DNA from: Acidicapsa ligni
GTDB lineage: Bacteria > Acidobacteriota > Terriglobia > Terriglobales > Acidobacteriaceae
Reading direction: 5' to 3'
Assembly: GCF_025685655.1 (NCBI RefSeq)
Contig: NZ_JAGSYG010000001.1
Coordinates: 496,001-560,000 of the forward strand
DNA: 64,000 bases
Made by a program: the position numbers and the translations under genes. Within the stretch, counting starts at the first letter, position 1. Each line of letters starts with the position of its first letter. Below are positions 53,208 through 62,555 of this stretch, in pieces. Under the pieces are notes generated by a model. The model was not told where the DNA came from. It did not search any database and saw nothing but the letters and a program-made list of their open reading frames with translations.

Positions 53208-53267
53208 AAAGACTGTGGCCAGAAAGACTGTGGCCAGAGAGACTGGGACCGTAGAGACTGGCCGCGA
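53208..53267. repeat. 15-bp tandem repeat, four units, upstream of the secreted-protein gene
   Basis: Two identical 15-bp units (AAAGACTGTGGCCAG at 53208 and 53223) are followed by two diverged units (AGAGACTGGGACCGT at 53238, AGAGACTGGCCGCGA at 53253). They begin 35 bp upstream of the start codon of the minus-strand gene (53173), in the leader or promoter. Confidence 0.75.
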
Positions 53268-53329
53268 ACGGCTGTGTTGCTGGGCTATAGACGTGCCGGA
53301 TCTTTGCTGGGACGCAGAGATGTTGTTCT

Positions 53330-53363
53330 GCACCCCATGTCTCGGAATCCAGACATGGGGTGC
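53330..53363. terminator. 13-bp perfect inverted repeat downstream of the oxalate decarboxylase gene
   Basis: GCACCCCATGTCT (53330-53342) and its exact complement (53351-53363) flank an 8-nt loop, 30 bp past the minus-strand stop codon at 53393. No T run; transcript end or 3' stability is inferred. Confidence 0.6.
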
Positions 53364-53392
53364 TCGGTGTTTTTAGTGGAAACGGCGGGGAA

Positions 53393-54649
53393 TTATTTAG
53401 CTATAGTTACCAGCTTTTCTGCTGGGATGGATTTGGTTTCTGTGCTGTCCAAGTGCAGGTGGTCCTGGATCATGTTGGGTGGCAGGCGGCGAATCCACTG
53501 GTTGAGGGAGAAGTCGGCGTAGTAGCTGCTCTTGAAGAGTTCGAGGAAGATGAGGTCTTCGGTGCCGGTGTTTTCGATGTAATGGCCGGCTACGGCGGGG
53601 ATGAAGCCTACGTCGTTGGCGTTGAAGGTCATAGTGCGGGCTTTGCCTGCGGAGGCGAAGACGGTCATGCGGCCGCTGCCTTGAATGTAGTACTGCCATT
53701 CGGAGGCCTGGGGGTGCCAGTGGAGTTCGCGAACGGCTCCGGGCTTGAGGGTGACGAGGGCGGAGGCGATGTTTTTGGAGGCTGGAAAGACGGAGGCATC
53801 GACGATGCGGGCGTCTCCGCCGGAGTTGGTTTCGGTGGGCTGCATGGCTTCCATGCGGAAGGTGTAGGAGACTTTGGATTCGACGGCTGAGCCACCGACG
53901 GCGCGTTTGTCGTCTTCAAGCGAGCCGGGGATGTGGCCGGGGAAGATGTATTCTTCGTCGTCGGGGAGCTTGGCGACTTGAGCGTCGGTGAGGTGCATGT
54001 TTTTGCGGATGATCTCTTTGGGCGTGTGTATGAGCCAGTCAGAAAGCAGGAAGGTCTGGTATTCGGAGAAGCTGCCTTCGTCGAAGACGAGGAGGAATTC
54101 GCAGCCGTCGGGGCCGAGGCCTTGAATCGAGTGCGGAAAGCCTGCGGGGAAGTACCAGAGATCGCCTTTGGCTACGTCGCCGATGAAGATGGTGCCGTCG
54201 GGGTTGAGGACGGTGACGCGGGCTGAGCCGTAGAGCATGAAGGCCCATTCGTTGGCGGTGTGCCAGTGGAGTTCGCGATAGCTGCCTGCGGTGAGGCGCA
54301 TGTTGACGCCAGCGAGATCTTTGGAGATGGGCAGATCTTTTTCGGTGACCTGGCGGGTCCAGCCGCCGTCTTGTACGCGGCGATGCGAGAGGTCGAAGGA
54401 GTACCAGAAGGGTGAGACGTCGCCGTGATCTTCTTCGGGCGGGAGTTCGCTGCTGGGGTTCTGGTTGGCGATGGATTTGTTGATGGGGCCGGGGTTGCTG
54501 GCGGAGTGATTTTGTTCGCCTTTGCTGATCACGGTTTTGCTCTGGGCCATTGCGAATGGGGCGGCGAAGGCTCCGGCGCTTATGGCTGCGGCGGCTGCTC
54601 CGAGAAAGGAGCGGCGATTGAGTGGGTCATGGGTTGTTTCGGATGCCAT
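53393..54649 (-). CDS. oxdC: Bicupin oxalate decarboxylase, Tat-exported
   Basis: This 418-residue protein converts oxalate to formate and CO2 in the OxdC family. It has a twin-arginine signal (NRRSFLGAAAA, residues 11-20). The first cupin binds manganese through His128, His130, Glu134 and His173, and a mobile-lid Glu196 (SEYQT) fits the decarboxylase rather than oxidase form. The second cupin has His310, His312, Glu317 and His356. Both sites are complete. Folding in the cytoplasm and Tat export to the periplasm follow from the signal. A LysR-type regulator lies 277 bp upstream. Confidence 0.93.
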   Translation of the reverse strand: MASETTHDPLNRRSFLGAAAAAISAGAFAAPFAMAQSKTVISKGEQNHSASNPGPINKSIANQNPSSELPPEEDHGDVSPFWYSFDLSHRRVQDGGWTRQVTEKDLPISKDLAGVNMRLTAGSYRELHWHTANEWAFMLYGSARVTVLNPDGTIFIGDVAKGDLWYFPAGFPHSIQGLGPDGCEFLLVFDEGSFSEYQTFLLSDWLIHTPKEIIRKNMHLTDAQVAKLPDDEEYIFPGHIPGSLEDDKRAVGGSAVESKVSYTFRMEAMQPTETNSGGDARIVDASVFPASKNIASALVTLKPGAVRELHWHPQASEWQYYIQGSGRMTVFASAGKARTMTFNANDVGFIPAVAGHYIENTGTEDLIFLELFKSSYYADFSLNQWIRRLPPNMIQDHLHLDSTETKSIPAEKLVTIAK

Positions 54650-54831
54650 TGAATTCTCCTTGCGCTTTTAATTCTATGAGCGCGTCTTAAGCTTTCCTTC
54701 ATGATTAGAGGCTGCGCGATGTTATTTGTCCAAGCGTATGTTTGGAAGTCAGTGATTGGTTTTGGTTATAAGTGGATTTGGTTGTTTTTGTTGAGCGGTG
54801 GTGCGGGTTAGATTTGTTTTGGTTGGTGGGA

Positions 54832-54910
54832 GAAGCAGATTCCCTTCGGGAATGACAGACAGAACTGCAAGGGCAACTACAACTGCAAGGGCAGCGGCAA
54901 GGGCAACGGA
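54832..54910 (+). repeat. Dispersed hairpin/hexamer repeat, locus 13
   Basis: One core (54832-54863, loop TTC) with a tail that ends 17 bp from the LysR gene's stop codon. Confidence 0.87.
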
Positions 54911-54926
54911 GGAACCTGGGATTTTG

Positions 54927-55823
54927 TTATTTGGATTTGGCTTTTTTGCCTTCTTTTTTTGCTAAGGATAGGAGGTTGTTGAGGGCTGGGTTGTCGGCTG
55001 TGGTGCGCATGGCTATGGCGATCTGGGATTGGGCGGAGTTGGTGGGGAGGGCTTTGATTTTGAGTTCGCGGCGACGGCGGCGGGCAAGGGCCTGGGGGAC
55101 GATGGCTACTCCGACACCGGCGGCGACGAGGGCAAGGGCGGTGTCCATTTCGGCGGTTTCCTGGACTACGTTGGGGCGGAATCCGGCGGTGGTGCAGATG
55201 CTGGTCCATGCGTCGTAGAACTCGGGGGCCCAGCGGCGTCCGTAGGCGACGAAGGGCTGGTCGTGGAAGTTGGCCAGTGCGATGGGTTTGACGCGGGCTA
55301 ACGGGTGGGTGCGGGCCATGACGAGGACGAAGGGTTCGGTGTGGACGGGGGTCAGGGTTAGGCCGGGAATTTCGTTGGGCAGGCGGATGAAACCGGCGTC
55401 GAGAGTACCTTCCTGGAGCTCGCGAATCTGGTCGACGGTGCGGACGTTACGCAGGTCGAAGCTGACGGCGGGGTAGGTTTTGCGGAAGGCGGTGATGATG
55501 GCGGGGACGAGTTCGAGGGCGGCGGAGGCGACGAAACCGATGCGGAGATGACCGGCGTTTCCCTGGGCGATGCGCTGGGCGCGGGTGATGGCTTCGGAGG
55601 CGTTGCGCAGGAGGAGTTCGGCGTCGGAGAGGAAGGCTTCGCCTGCGGTGGTGAGGCTGACGGTGCGGCGGTTGCGATGGAGCAGGAGGACGTCCAGGTC
55701 GGCTTCTAGGGCCTGGATCTGTGCGCTCAGGGCGGGTTGGGAGAGATGGAGTTCGATTGCGGCCCGGCTGAAGCTGAGGGCGTGGGCCACGGCTACGAAG
55801 GATCGAAGTTGTTTTAGCTCCAT
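54927..55823 (-). CDS. LysR-family transcriptional regulator
   Basis: The ATG at 55823 has GGAG eight bases upstream, giving 298 residues. The N-terminal helix-turn-helix (about 1-60) has MELKQLRSFVAVAHALSFSRAAIELHLSQPALSAQIQALEADL. The C-terminal substrate domain (about 90-290) has IGFVASAALELVPAIITAFRKTYPAVSFDLRN. It lies upstream of the oxalate decarboxylase gene on the same strand with a dispersed repeat between, so regulation of that gene is possible but not shown. The inducer is unknown. Confidence 0.93.
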   Translation of the reverse strand: MELKQLRSFVAVAHALSFSRAAIELHLSQPALSAQIQALEADLDVLLLHRNRRTVSLTTAGEAFLSDAELLLRNASEAITRAQRIAQGNAGHLRIGFVASAALELVPAIITAFRKTYPAVSFDLRNVRTVDQIRELQEGTLDAGFIRLPNEIPGLTLTPVHTEPFVLVMARTHPLARVKPIALANFHDQPFVAYGRRWAPEFYDAWTSICTTAGFRPNVVQETAEMDTALALVAAGVGVAIVPQALARRRRRELKIKALPTNSAQSQIAIAMRTTADNPALNNLLSLAKKEGKKAKSK

Positions 55824-55868
55824 TTCGATTGCTCCATTTAGGGCCACATCCCGGGCTCTCGGACGGGT

Positions 55869-56267
55869 TTACGGGGTGATCAGGCGGACTGTGGGGAAAT
55901 AGGCCTGGTAGCGGCGGGCGTCGCGGGTGAGCAGGGATGCGGCCCGGAATGCTGCATGGGCTCCGATGAAAAAATCCGGTAGGACATTGGTTCTGGTGCC
56001 ACCGTTGCGCCGGTATTGAAGAAAGGCCTTACCTGCCAGGAAAGCGACTTCGCGGGGAGTTTCTTCCATCGCCAGCCCCATGTCAGCAATGCTCTGCTCA
56101 ACTTCCGCTATCGACTCGAATGAGATGGAGAGTTCTGCGTAGATGATGGGGTTAATGATAAGGGCGTGGATTTTGCCAAGATCAATCATTTGCGCGGCGG
56201 ACCAGTTGAGCCAAGCGGAGTTGGCGTTCACCACGTCGAGCAGGACGTTGGTATCTACGACTACCAT
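55869..56267 (-). CDS. vapC: VapC-type PIN-domain toxin
   Basis: This 132-residue PIN ribonuclease has acidic residues Asp5 (VVVDTNVLLD), Glu45 (YAELS), Asp98 (LPDFFIGAHA) and Asp116 (TRDARRY), the standard set of four. VapC toxins cut RNA, usually tRNA, and are held inactive by the antitoxin. It overlaps the antitoxin by one base (TGATG), a classic coupled arrangement. Confidence 0.93.
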   Translation of the reverse strand: MVVVDTNVLLDVVNANSAWLNWSAAQMIDLGKIHALIINPIIYAELSISFESIAEVEQSIADMGLAMEETPREVAFLAGKAFLQYRRNGGTRTNVLPDFFIGAHAAFRAASLLTRDARRYQAYFPTVRLITP

Positions 56268-56506
56268 CAGTCGTTGCCACGCAGCAGCGCCATCAACTCA
56301 TCTGTGTCCCACTTGATGCTGGCGGAGCCAATGGCAGATTGGAAGCGCCGCTCCCTGGGAGTCATGGCTTCGCCTTCTTTCACAAGTTCAATGCGGCCCC
56401 GATCGTTGACTTCGAATTCAACTTTGGAACCTGGCGTCATGGCTACAGAGTCACGGATGTGTTTCGGGATGGTGACTTGGCCTTTGCTGGTGATCGTTGT
56501 GCTCAT
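56267..56506 (-). CDS. vapB: AbrB/MazE-type antitoxin of the VapBC pair
   Basis: This 79-residue protein has an N-terminal SpoVT/AbrB fold (TTITSKGQVTIPKHIRDSVAMTPGSKVEFEV) and a C-terminal toxin-binding tail (SIKWDTDELMALLRGND). It precedes vapC with a one-base overlap. The antitoxin binds its own promoter and the toxin. GGAGACCGCACC just upstream of the ATG serves as ribosome site. Confidence 0.93.
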   Translation of the reverse strand: MSTTITSKGQVTIPKHIRDSVAMTPGSKVEFEVNDRGRIELVKEGEAMTPRERRFQSAIGSASIKWDTDELMALLRGND

Positions 56507-56555
56507 GGTGCGGTCTCCGGTATTACTGTCTTTTTAATTGTAATACCGCGGATTT

Positions 56556-56933
56556 TCAATTGCGAATGGCGCGAATAATGAGTGCGATCAACAAAGCTAG
56601 AGCGCAGATTTCTGAAATAGCGGTATAGAGCAAAAACGCGGGAAGAGAGATGCCATGTACGTTGGGTTCTTTGTGAATGAGCGTAAGAACAACACCTAAT
56701 GCGATGGGAAGAGCCGCTATAAAAAAGAGGTTTGCGATATTTGCCGGGCTCTCTTCGCGGTGGAAGTTCCGAAATGCGAGGACACATGCAACAACAATGC
56801 TGATCAGTCCGGCTAGAGCGATAAAGCTGGCTGTGCTCATGAACTTATAACTGATGTATTCAAGGGGCGAGACGGTCAGCATTAGCAAGGAGGCTATCGC
56901 AAGTGCAAGATAGAGCCGTCCTTGTCTACTCAT
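56556..56933 (-). CDS. Four-helix membrane protein of unknown function
   Basis: The Met at 56933 gives 125 residues with about four membrane helices (LYLALAIASLLMLTV, STASFIALAGLISIVVACVLAF, NLFFIAALPIALGVVLTLI, FLLYTAISEICALALLIALII). The open frame continues to 57080, but that part lies in an intergenic palindrome and is rejected. No family is recognised. Confidence 0.68.
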   Translation of the reverse strand: MSRQGRLYLALAIASLLMLTVSPLEYISYKFMSTASFIALAGLISIVVACVLAFRNFHREESPANIANLFFIAALPIALGVVLTLIHKEPNVHGISLPAFLLYTAISEICALALLIALIIRAIRN

Positions 56934-57029
56934 AAGCCAGGATTTTACTGTAAGCGTTCGTTTGGGGATCGAAAGCGCTGCCTGCTTGCGAGGGTTGTTG
57001 CTCGGGATGTGAAGAGGAGGGAGTTGTTT

Positions 57030-57088
57030 GTCCCATCTGAACCGAGCGATGAGACTGCTCGGCGCAGATGGGGCACCCACTTTGGGTG
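57030..57088. terminator. Two adjacent hairpins downstream of acnA
   Basis: An 18-bp imperfect dyad (57030-57047 with 57057-57074, three mismatches, TCCCATCTG/CAGATGGGG core) is followed by CACCCA-CTT-TGGGTG (57074-57088). They lie 18-76 bp past the acnA stop on the minus strand. Confidence 0.55.
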
Positions 57089-57105
57089 ATTCTAGTGGAA
57101 AGGCT

Positions 57106-59934
57106 TTAGTTGTTGGTGGCTAGTTGGCGGAGGACGTATTGGAGGATGCCGCCGTTTTCGAAGTAGGCGATTTCCTGGGGGGTGTCGATGCGGACTTTTG
57201 TGGAAATTGCTTTTACTGTGCCGTCTGGTCTTGTGGCTAGAACTGTCAGGGTTTTGCCGCTTTCGAACTTGGTGTCGAGCATGGCTTTTAGGCCGGGGAA
57301 GCTGTAGATTTCTTCGCCGGTTAGGCCGAGGGATTCTACGGTTTCGCCGGGTTCGAATTGCAGGGGGAGAATGCCCATGCCGACGAGGTTGGAGCGGTGG
57401 ATGCGTTCGAAGGACTCGGCGATTACGGCGCGGACGCCCAGCAGTTTCGGCCCCTTGGCTGCCCAGTCGCGGGAGCTGCCTGAGCCATATTCCTTGCCTG
57501 CGAGGATGACGAGCGGGATGTTGCGTTCGGCGTAGGCGACGCTGGCGTCGTAGATCGAGGTTACGGTGCCTTCGGGGAGTAGACGGGTTACGCCGCCTTC
57601 GGTACCGGGGGCAAGGCGATTGCGAAGCCTAACGTTCGCGAACGTTCCACGGACCATGACTTCGTGATTACCGCGGCGGGAGCCGTAGCTGTTGAAGTCA
57701 GCCGGTTTAACGCCGTGATCTGTGAGGTATTTGCCGGCTGGTCCGTTGGCTTTGATGCTGCCTGCGGGCGAGATGTGGTCGGTGGTGACGGAGTCGCCGA
57801 GGATGGCCAGGACACGGGCTCCCTGGATGTCTTCGACGGGCGCGGGCGTTGGTGTGATGCCTTCAAAGTAGGGAGCTTTGCGGATGTAGGTGGAGTCGGG
57901 CTCCCATTCGTAGGTGTCGCCGTCGGGGAAGCGCAGTCCCTGCCAGTTATTGTCGCCGAGGGTGACGGTGGAGTATTCGCGGGTGAAGCCTTCGCTGGTG
58001 ACGCCGAGGGTGATGGATTCTGAGACTTCCTGCTGGGAGGGCCAGATGTCTTTGAGGAAGACGGGCTGGCCGTTGGAGTCTGCGCCGAGTGGATCTTTGT
58101 CGAAGTTGTGGTCGATGCGTCCGGCGATGGCGTAGGCGACGACCAGCGGCGGGGACATGAGGTAGTTGGCGCGGACATCTACGTTGACGCGGCCCTCGAA
58201 GTTACGGTTGCCGCTGAGGACGCTGACGGCTACGAGGCCGTGTTCATTGATGCTGTCGGAGACGTCGGCAGGAAGTGGGCCGGAATTACCGATGCAGGTG
58301 GTGCAGCCGTAGCCGACGACGTTGAAGCGGAGCTTTTCGAGGTAGGGGAGCAGGCCGGACTTCTGGTAGTAGTCGGTGACTACGCGGGAGCCGGGGGCGA
58401 GCGATGTTTTGACCCACGGTGGGACGGTGAGGCCTTTTTCTACTGCCTTTTTGGCTAACAGTCCGGCGGCGATCATGACCGAGGGATTTGAGGTGTTGGT
58501 GCAACTGGTGATGGCGGCGATGACGATGGAGCCGTGGTCGAGGTAGTCGTCGGGGTTGATGCCGAATCTTCCTTTAACCGTGTTGCCTTCGCTCTGGCTG
58601 ACGGATTGCGGGAATCCGCGATCGAGGCCTTCGTTGGCTCCGGCGGCTAATTGAGGGACTAGTTCCCTGTCCTGAACGGCGGTGGCGGCGGACCAGCGAA
58701 GAGCAGCGCGTTCGCCGAGAGGCTTGGCCGAGTTGCCGAGCAGGGATGGCAGTTGCTGGAGGAAGCTGGAACCGGCGTCGGAGAGCAGGAGTCGATCCTG
58801 GGGACGCTTGGGCCCGGCGATGCTGGGCTGGACGGTGGCGAGATCGAGGGATAGGGTCTGGGTGTATTCGGCTTCCGGGGAGTCGGCGGTGTGGAAGAGC
58901 CCTTGCGCCTTGTAGTAGTCGGCGACGAGGGCGATTTGCTCTGCGTTGCGGCCGGTGAGGCGGAGGTAGCGGAGGGTTTCTTCATCGACGGGGAAGATGC
59001 CGCAGGTGGCGCCGTATTCGGGGGCCATGTTGCTGATGGTGGCGCGGTCGGCGAGGGGCAGTTCGGCGATGCCGGGGCCGTAGAACTCGACGAATTTGCC
59101 GACGACGCCGAGCTTGCGCAGGGCTTCGGTGACGGTGAGGACCAGGTCGGTGGCGGTGGCTCCTTCGCGGAGCTTGCCGGTTAGTTTGTAGCCGACAACC
59201 TGGGGGATCAACATGCTGACGGGCTGGCCGAGCATGGCTGCTTCGGCTTCGATGCCGCCTACTCCCCAGCCGAGGACGCCGAGGCCGTTGATCATGGTGG
59301 TGTGAGAGTCGGTGCCGACGAGGGTATCCGGGTACGCGACGGTTTCACTGGTGCCGTCATTCGTGAAGACTACGCGGGCGAGGTATTCGAGGTTGACCTG
59401 GTGGCAGATGCCCATACCGGGAGGTACGGCAGAGAAGTTGCGAAAGGCGGTCTGTCCCCATTTCAGGAAGGCGTAGCGCTCGCGGTTGCGCTGGAATTCG
59501 AGCAGCGCGTTGGCGTCGTAGGCGCCGGGCGAGCCAAATTCATCGACCTGGACGGAGTGGTCGATGACCAGTTCGGCGGGCTGGAGGGGATTGATTTTTT
59601 CGGGGTCGCCGCCGAGGGTCTTCATGGCGTCGCGCATGGCGGCGAGATCGACGATGGCGGGGACGCCGGTGAAGTCCTGCATGAGGACGCGAGCGGGCAT
59701 GTAGGCGATTTCGCGGCTGGGCTCGGCTTCGGCCTTCCAGGTGGCGAGGAAGCAGATGTCTGCGGCGGTGACGTTGACTCCATCTTCGCGGCGGACGAGG
59801 TTTTCGAGCAGGATTTTGAGGCTGAAGGGCAGACGGGCGAGGTTGAAGCCCTGTTCCTGGAGCGCGGGTAGGCGGTAGTAGACGTATTCGCGGTTGCCGG
59901 AGGTTAGTTTTGACCGGCTATTGAACGTGTTCAT
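57106..59934 (-). CDS. acnA: Aconitate hydratase A
   Basis: This 942-residue enzyme catalyses citrate-isocitrate isomerisation. The Met at 59934 is chosen; an in-frame start at 59982 adds an unlikely Pro/His-rich tail. The 4Fe-4S ligands are Cys near 475 ([11 protein letters not shown]) and two in [14 protein letters not shown] near 541-544. [33 protein letters not shown] and the C-terminal swivel part ([31 protein letters not shown]) are typical of AcnA. It is monocistronic, with a long leader region containing a dispersed repeat. Confidence 0.97.
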   Translation of the reverse strand: MNTFNSRSKLTSGNREYVYYRLPALQEQGFNLARLPFSLKILLENLVRREDGVNVTAADICFLATWKAEAEPSREIAYMPARVLMQDFTGVPAIVDLAAMRDAMKTLGGDPEKINPLQPAELVIDHSVQVDEFGSPGAYDANALLEFQRNRERYAFLKWGQTAFRNFSAVPPGMGICHQVNLEYLARVVFTNDGTSETVAYPDTLVGTDSHTTMINGLGVLGWGVGGIEAEAAMLGQPVSMLIPQVVGYKLTGKLREGATATDLVLTVTEALRKLGVVGKFVEFYGPGIAELPLADRATISNMAPEYGATCGIFPVDEETLRYLRLTGRNAEQIALVADYYKAQGLFHTADSPEAEYTQTLSLDLATVQPSIAGPKRPQDRLLLSDAGSSFLQQLPSLLGNSAKPLGERAALRWSAATAVQDRELVPQLAAGANEGLDRGFPQSVSQSEGNTVKGRFGINPDDYLDHGSIVIAAITSCTNTSNPSVMIAAGLLAKKAVEKGLTVPPWVKTSLAPGSRVVTDYYQKSGLLPYLEKLRFNVVGYGCTTCIGNSGPLPADVSDSINEHGLVAVSVLSGNRNFEGRVNVDVRANYLMSPPLVVAYAIAGRIDHNFDKDPLGADSNGQPVFLKDIWPSQQEVSESITLGVTSEGFTREYSTVTLGDNNWQGLRFPDGDTYEWEPDSTYIRKAPYFEGITPTPAPVEDIQGARVLAILGDSVTTDHISPAGSIKANGPAGKYLTDHGVKPADFNSYGSRRGNHEVMVRGTFANVRLRNRLAPGTEGGVTRLLPEGTVTSIYDASVAYAERNIPLVILAGKEYGSGSSRDWAAKGPKLLGVRAVIAESFERIHRSNLVGMGILPLQFEPGETVESLGLTGEEIYSFPGLKAMLDTKFESGKTLTVLATRPDGTVKAISTKVRIDTPQEIAYFENGGILQYVLRQLATNN

Positions 59935-60321
59935 CGGAATCTGGCCTTTCTGGCTTGGGTGCGGATGATCAGGGCCGCGCAAGCTACCTCGATCGATGCC
60001 GGGGTCTTCACGGTCTGGATCGGGGAAAGCTCTTTGCGAGATAAAGATACGCAGGCGAAGTGCTATCAGTAAAGGCGGGTGCCGCCACGGTCGGCGCGGC
60101 CGTAGATGAATCGCTTCGGACGACGGGTGGGGGACGGTGAGGAGCGAGGATTCGGGATGAAGATCGGCGCGGTCATGGCGTTTAATTTCGAACGCTACGA
60201 TTTTAAGGCATTTTGCGGAGGGTTGGGGGCGCTCTTTTGGATGGATGGGGTGCTTGGCTTGGGGGATTTGTTATTTTTTGCTGGGCGGTGGAGGGAAGGG
60301 TCGGGCAACGGCAAGGGCTAG

Positions 60322-60415
60322 CAGCAGATTCCCTGCGGGAATGACAGACAGAAAGGCAAGGGCAACTGCAACTGCAACAGAAAGGCAAGTGCAGCAACAA
60401 GGGCTGCTGCACTTG
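60322..60415 (+). repeat. Dispersed hairpin/hexamer repeat, locus 14
   Basis: One core (60322-60353, loop TGC) with a tail ending 22 bp before the TonB-like gene's stop codon. The rest of the 503-bp gap 59935-60437, including the acnA promoter side, shows no other gene; a 71-residue + strand frame at 60106 is not convincing. Confidence 0.86.
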
Positions 60416-60437
60416 CTTAGGTGAGTTTTGTTTTGAT

Positions 60438-61577
60438 TTAGCGGGTGTTGTATTGGAAGCGGAAGCGGAGTTGGAGGTAGGGGCCGTGGAATTCTCGGGG
60501 GAGTGGGGGGAAGTCGGCACCTTCGAGTGCTCCCCAGGCGGCGCGATCGAGTGCTACGTCGCCGGAGCGGCCGGTGAGCAGCATGGCGTGGGGCTGGAGG
60601 CGTCCGTTGGGAAGGATGGTGAAGACGATCTCTACTTCGCCGCGTTTGTTGATGGGAGGATTGACTTCTTCGGGGATGAGCGGGTCCCAGGTGCGATAGG
60701 TTTCGCGAATGACGCGCTGCATGTAGGGGCCGAAATTGACGCCTTGTGTGTCGGAGAGGATTTCCGCGCCGCCGTCTGCTCCGGAGTGCTGGTTGAGCGA
60801 TCCGCCTTGCATGCCGGTGCCGCTGGAGCCGGCGTTGGCGGAGTTGCGCATGGCCTGGCGGAGCTGGTCGGCGGGGTTTTGTGAGCCGAGATTGAAGTTA
60901 GGCCTGGCGGGTACCGGCGATGGGCGCGGAGTATCGAGCGCGATCTGCGGGTTCGGCGTGGGGGCGGCGGCTGAGGGCGGCAGCGGTGCTGGCTGCTGCT
61001 GCTGGGGAACCTGGGCGACCTGAGGCTGCGGCGGGGCCTGCGTCTGAGACTCGGCTGGCCTGGGGGCAGGCGGCGTGATTTTGGGGCGCGCGTTTTCAGC
61101 GGCTTTCAGAGCGTCGAGGGTCTTTTTGTCGACTATTTTTTCGCTTTGTTTCAGTGGCGGAAGCTTGGGTTTGGACTTCTGCAACTGTTTCAGAGCGTCG
61201 GGCATTTCGTCGAGGTAGGTGAGGTCTTTGCGCTGTTTGATGGCGTCAAAGGGATCGAGTACCTGCGGCTGATGGAAGACGTAGCGGGGAATCCAGGTGA
61301 GGGCCGAGAAAAAAAGAATATGGGCGATGATGGAGAGCCAGATGCCTTCGCGGATGCGTTGCCAGCGCCGTTCATCTTCGTATTGCGAGATTTTCTCTAA
61401 AAGTTCATGACTGTCGTAGTCGATGTAGCGGGAGGTGGAGCGTCCGCGCATGGTCGGCTGCTCGGAAGCGCCCTCGGTTTCCGTTGCTTCCCGGGTTTCC
61501 GGAGAAAATACGGGGGTAACGCTTGATTCATCAGGCGTAGGGGTGTTCGGATTGATTGGCGTTTGGCTGGCTGGCAT
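60438..61577 (-). CDS. TonB-family energy-transducing protein
   Basis: This 379-residue protein has a cytoplasmic acidic N-terminus (about 1-80), one membrane helix (GIWLSIIAHILFFSALTWI, about 83-101), a long Pro/Gln/Lys-rich periplasmic spacer (about 110-250) and a C-terminal TonB-like domain (about 290-379) with INKRGEVEIVFTILPNGRL and DRAAWGALEGADFPPLP. The layout is TonB- or TolA-like; the cytoplasmic extension of about 80 residues is longer than in classical TonB. No exbB/exbD genes are here, so the partner system is not known. Confidence 0.83.
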   Translation of the reverse strand: MPASQTPINPNTPTPDESSVTPVFSPETREATETEGASEQPTMRGRSTSRYIDYDSHELLEKISQYEDERRWQRIREGIWLSIIAHILFFSALTWIPRYVFHQPQVLDPFDAIKQRKDLTYLDEMPDALKQLQKSKPKLPPLKQSEKIVDKKTLDALKAAENARPKITPPAPRPAESQTQAPPQPQVAQVPQQQQPAPLPPSAAAPTPNPQIALDTPRPSPVPARPNFNLGSQNPADQLRQAMRNSANAGSSGTGMQGGSLNQHSGADGGAEILSDTQGVNFGPYMQRVIRETYRTWDPLIPEEVNPPINKRGEVEIVFTILPNGRLQPHAMLLTGRSGDVALDRAAWGALEGADFPPLPREFHGPYLQLRFRFQYNTR

Positions 61578-61867
61578 TGGGTAAGGTTTGGCGGCTGGAT
61601 TCGCGGGCCGTCCGTCTCTGCTTAGGCTCTCGGATATGAGTTGCTTTTTATTCTCTCATTCTCTTGGTTAGACGGCCATACCGATACCGGTCGTAATATG
61701 CCGTGGCAAAAGAGCTGCGCGTCATAAAATAGAGCCTGAACTCGATCGAACCTGTGGTGTCGCGCACACCCCTTCCTCTCTTAGACGTATCCAATGCAAT
61801 GAAGTTGCTCTGGGCAAGAAGTTCCCTGCTCGGGTGGTTGGTTCTCGGAGCCAGATAGGAATTTGAT

Positions 61868-62497
61868 TTGAAACATTTTTTTGTAACGTTGATGGCCAAG
61901 TGGCATTTGCTGATCATGCCGGCCCTGTTGAAGCTGGGTTTTTGGGGCGTGGGGCTGGTGGCCATTATCGACACGTCGAGCCTGCCGGTGCCGATGGATG
62001 CACTGCTGGCGTTGCTGGTGTGGCAGGACAAAGGCCATTTTTGGATCTACTGCCTGGTGGCTTCGGTAGGGTCGGCGATTGGCGGCCTGGTGCCGTATGG
62101 GCTGGGGCGGGCGGGCGGAGAGATTTTTCTGCTGAAGCGGGTGAACCGGGAGCGGTTTGAGGCGATGCGGAAGCGGTTTGAGAAGCAGGAGTTTCTCGCG
62201 GTGATGGTGCCGAGCATGTTGCCTCCGCCTACGCCGTGGAAGGCTTTTGTGTTTGCCGCGGGCGTGTTCGAGATGCGGATCGTGCCGTTTATGGCTGCGG
62301 TGTTTGCGGGGCGGCTGGTGCGGTGGCTGGTGCTTTCCTGGCTGGTGATGAAGCTGGGACCGACTGCTGTAGATTCCGTGGCGAATGTGGTGAAGGAGCA
62401 TCTTGCGCTGTTTCTGGGGGCGTTGGTGCTGGTTTTTGTGGGGATTGGGGTTTGGGTGGTGCTTCGGCGGCGGAGGAGTGGGGAGTTGGTGGGGTAG
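61868..62497 (+). CDS. DedA-family (VTT domain) membrane protein
   Basis: This 209-residue protein starts at TTG with AGGA eight bases upstream; the ATG at 61892 is an alternative. The VTT/DedA core is visible: IIDTSSLPVPMDALLALLVW, GSAIGGLVPYGLGRAGG (the GxxxGxxxGYxxGR-like loop), FLAVMVPSMLPPPTPWKAFVFAAGVFEM, and further helices. DedA proteins are membrane transporters implicated in lipid scrambling or ion homeostasis. It is divergent from the TonB-like gene across 290 bp with no gene in between. Confidence 0.85.
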   Translation: MKHFFVTLMAKWHLLIMPALLKLGFWGVGLVAIIDTSSLPVPMDALLALLVWQDKGHFWIYCLVASVGSAIGGLVPYGLGRAGGEIFLLKRVNRERFEAMRKRFEKQEFLAVMVPSMLPPPTPWKAFVFAAGVFEMRIVPFMAAVFAGRLVRWLVLSWLVMKLGPTAVDSVANVVKEHLALFLGALVLVFVGIGVWVVLRRRRSGELVG

Positions 62498-62555
62498 GTT
62501 TCTTGGGGATGCTTTGGGGGGATGGGCTGCCAGGGTACGGGCAACGGCGGAAGAA

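Noticed and set aside
60106-60321. 71-residue + strand ORF in the acnA upstream region
   Set aside because: No ribosome site and no domain or codon pattern; it runs into a dispersed repeat.
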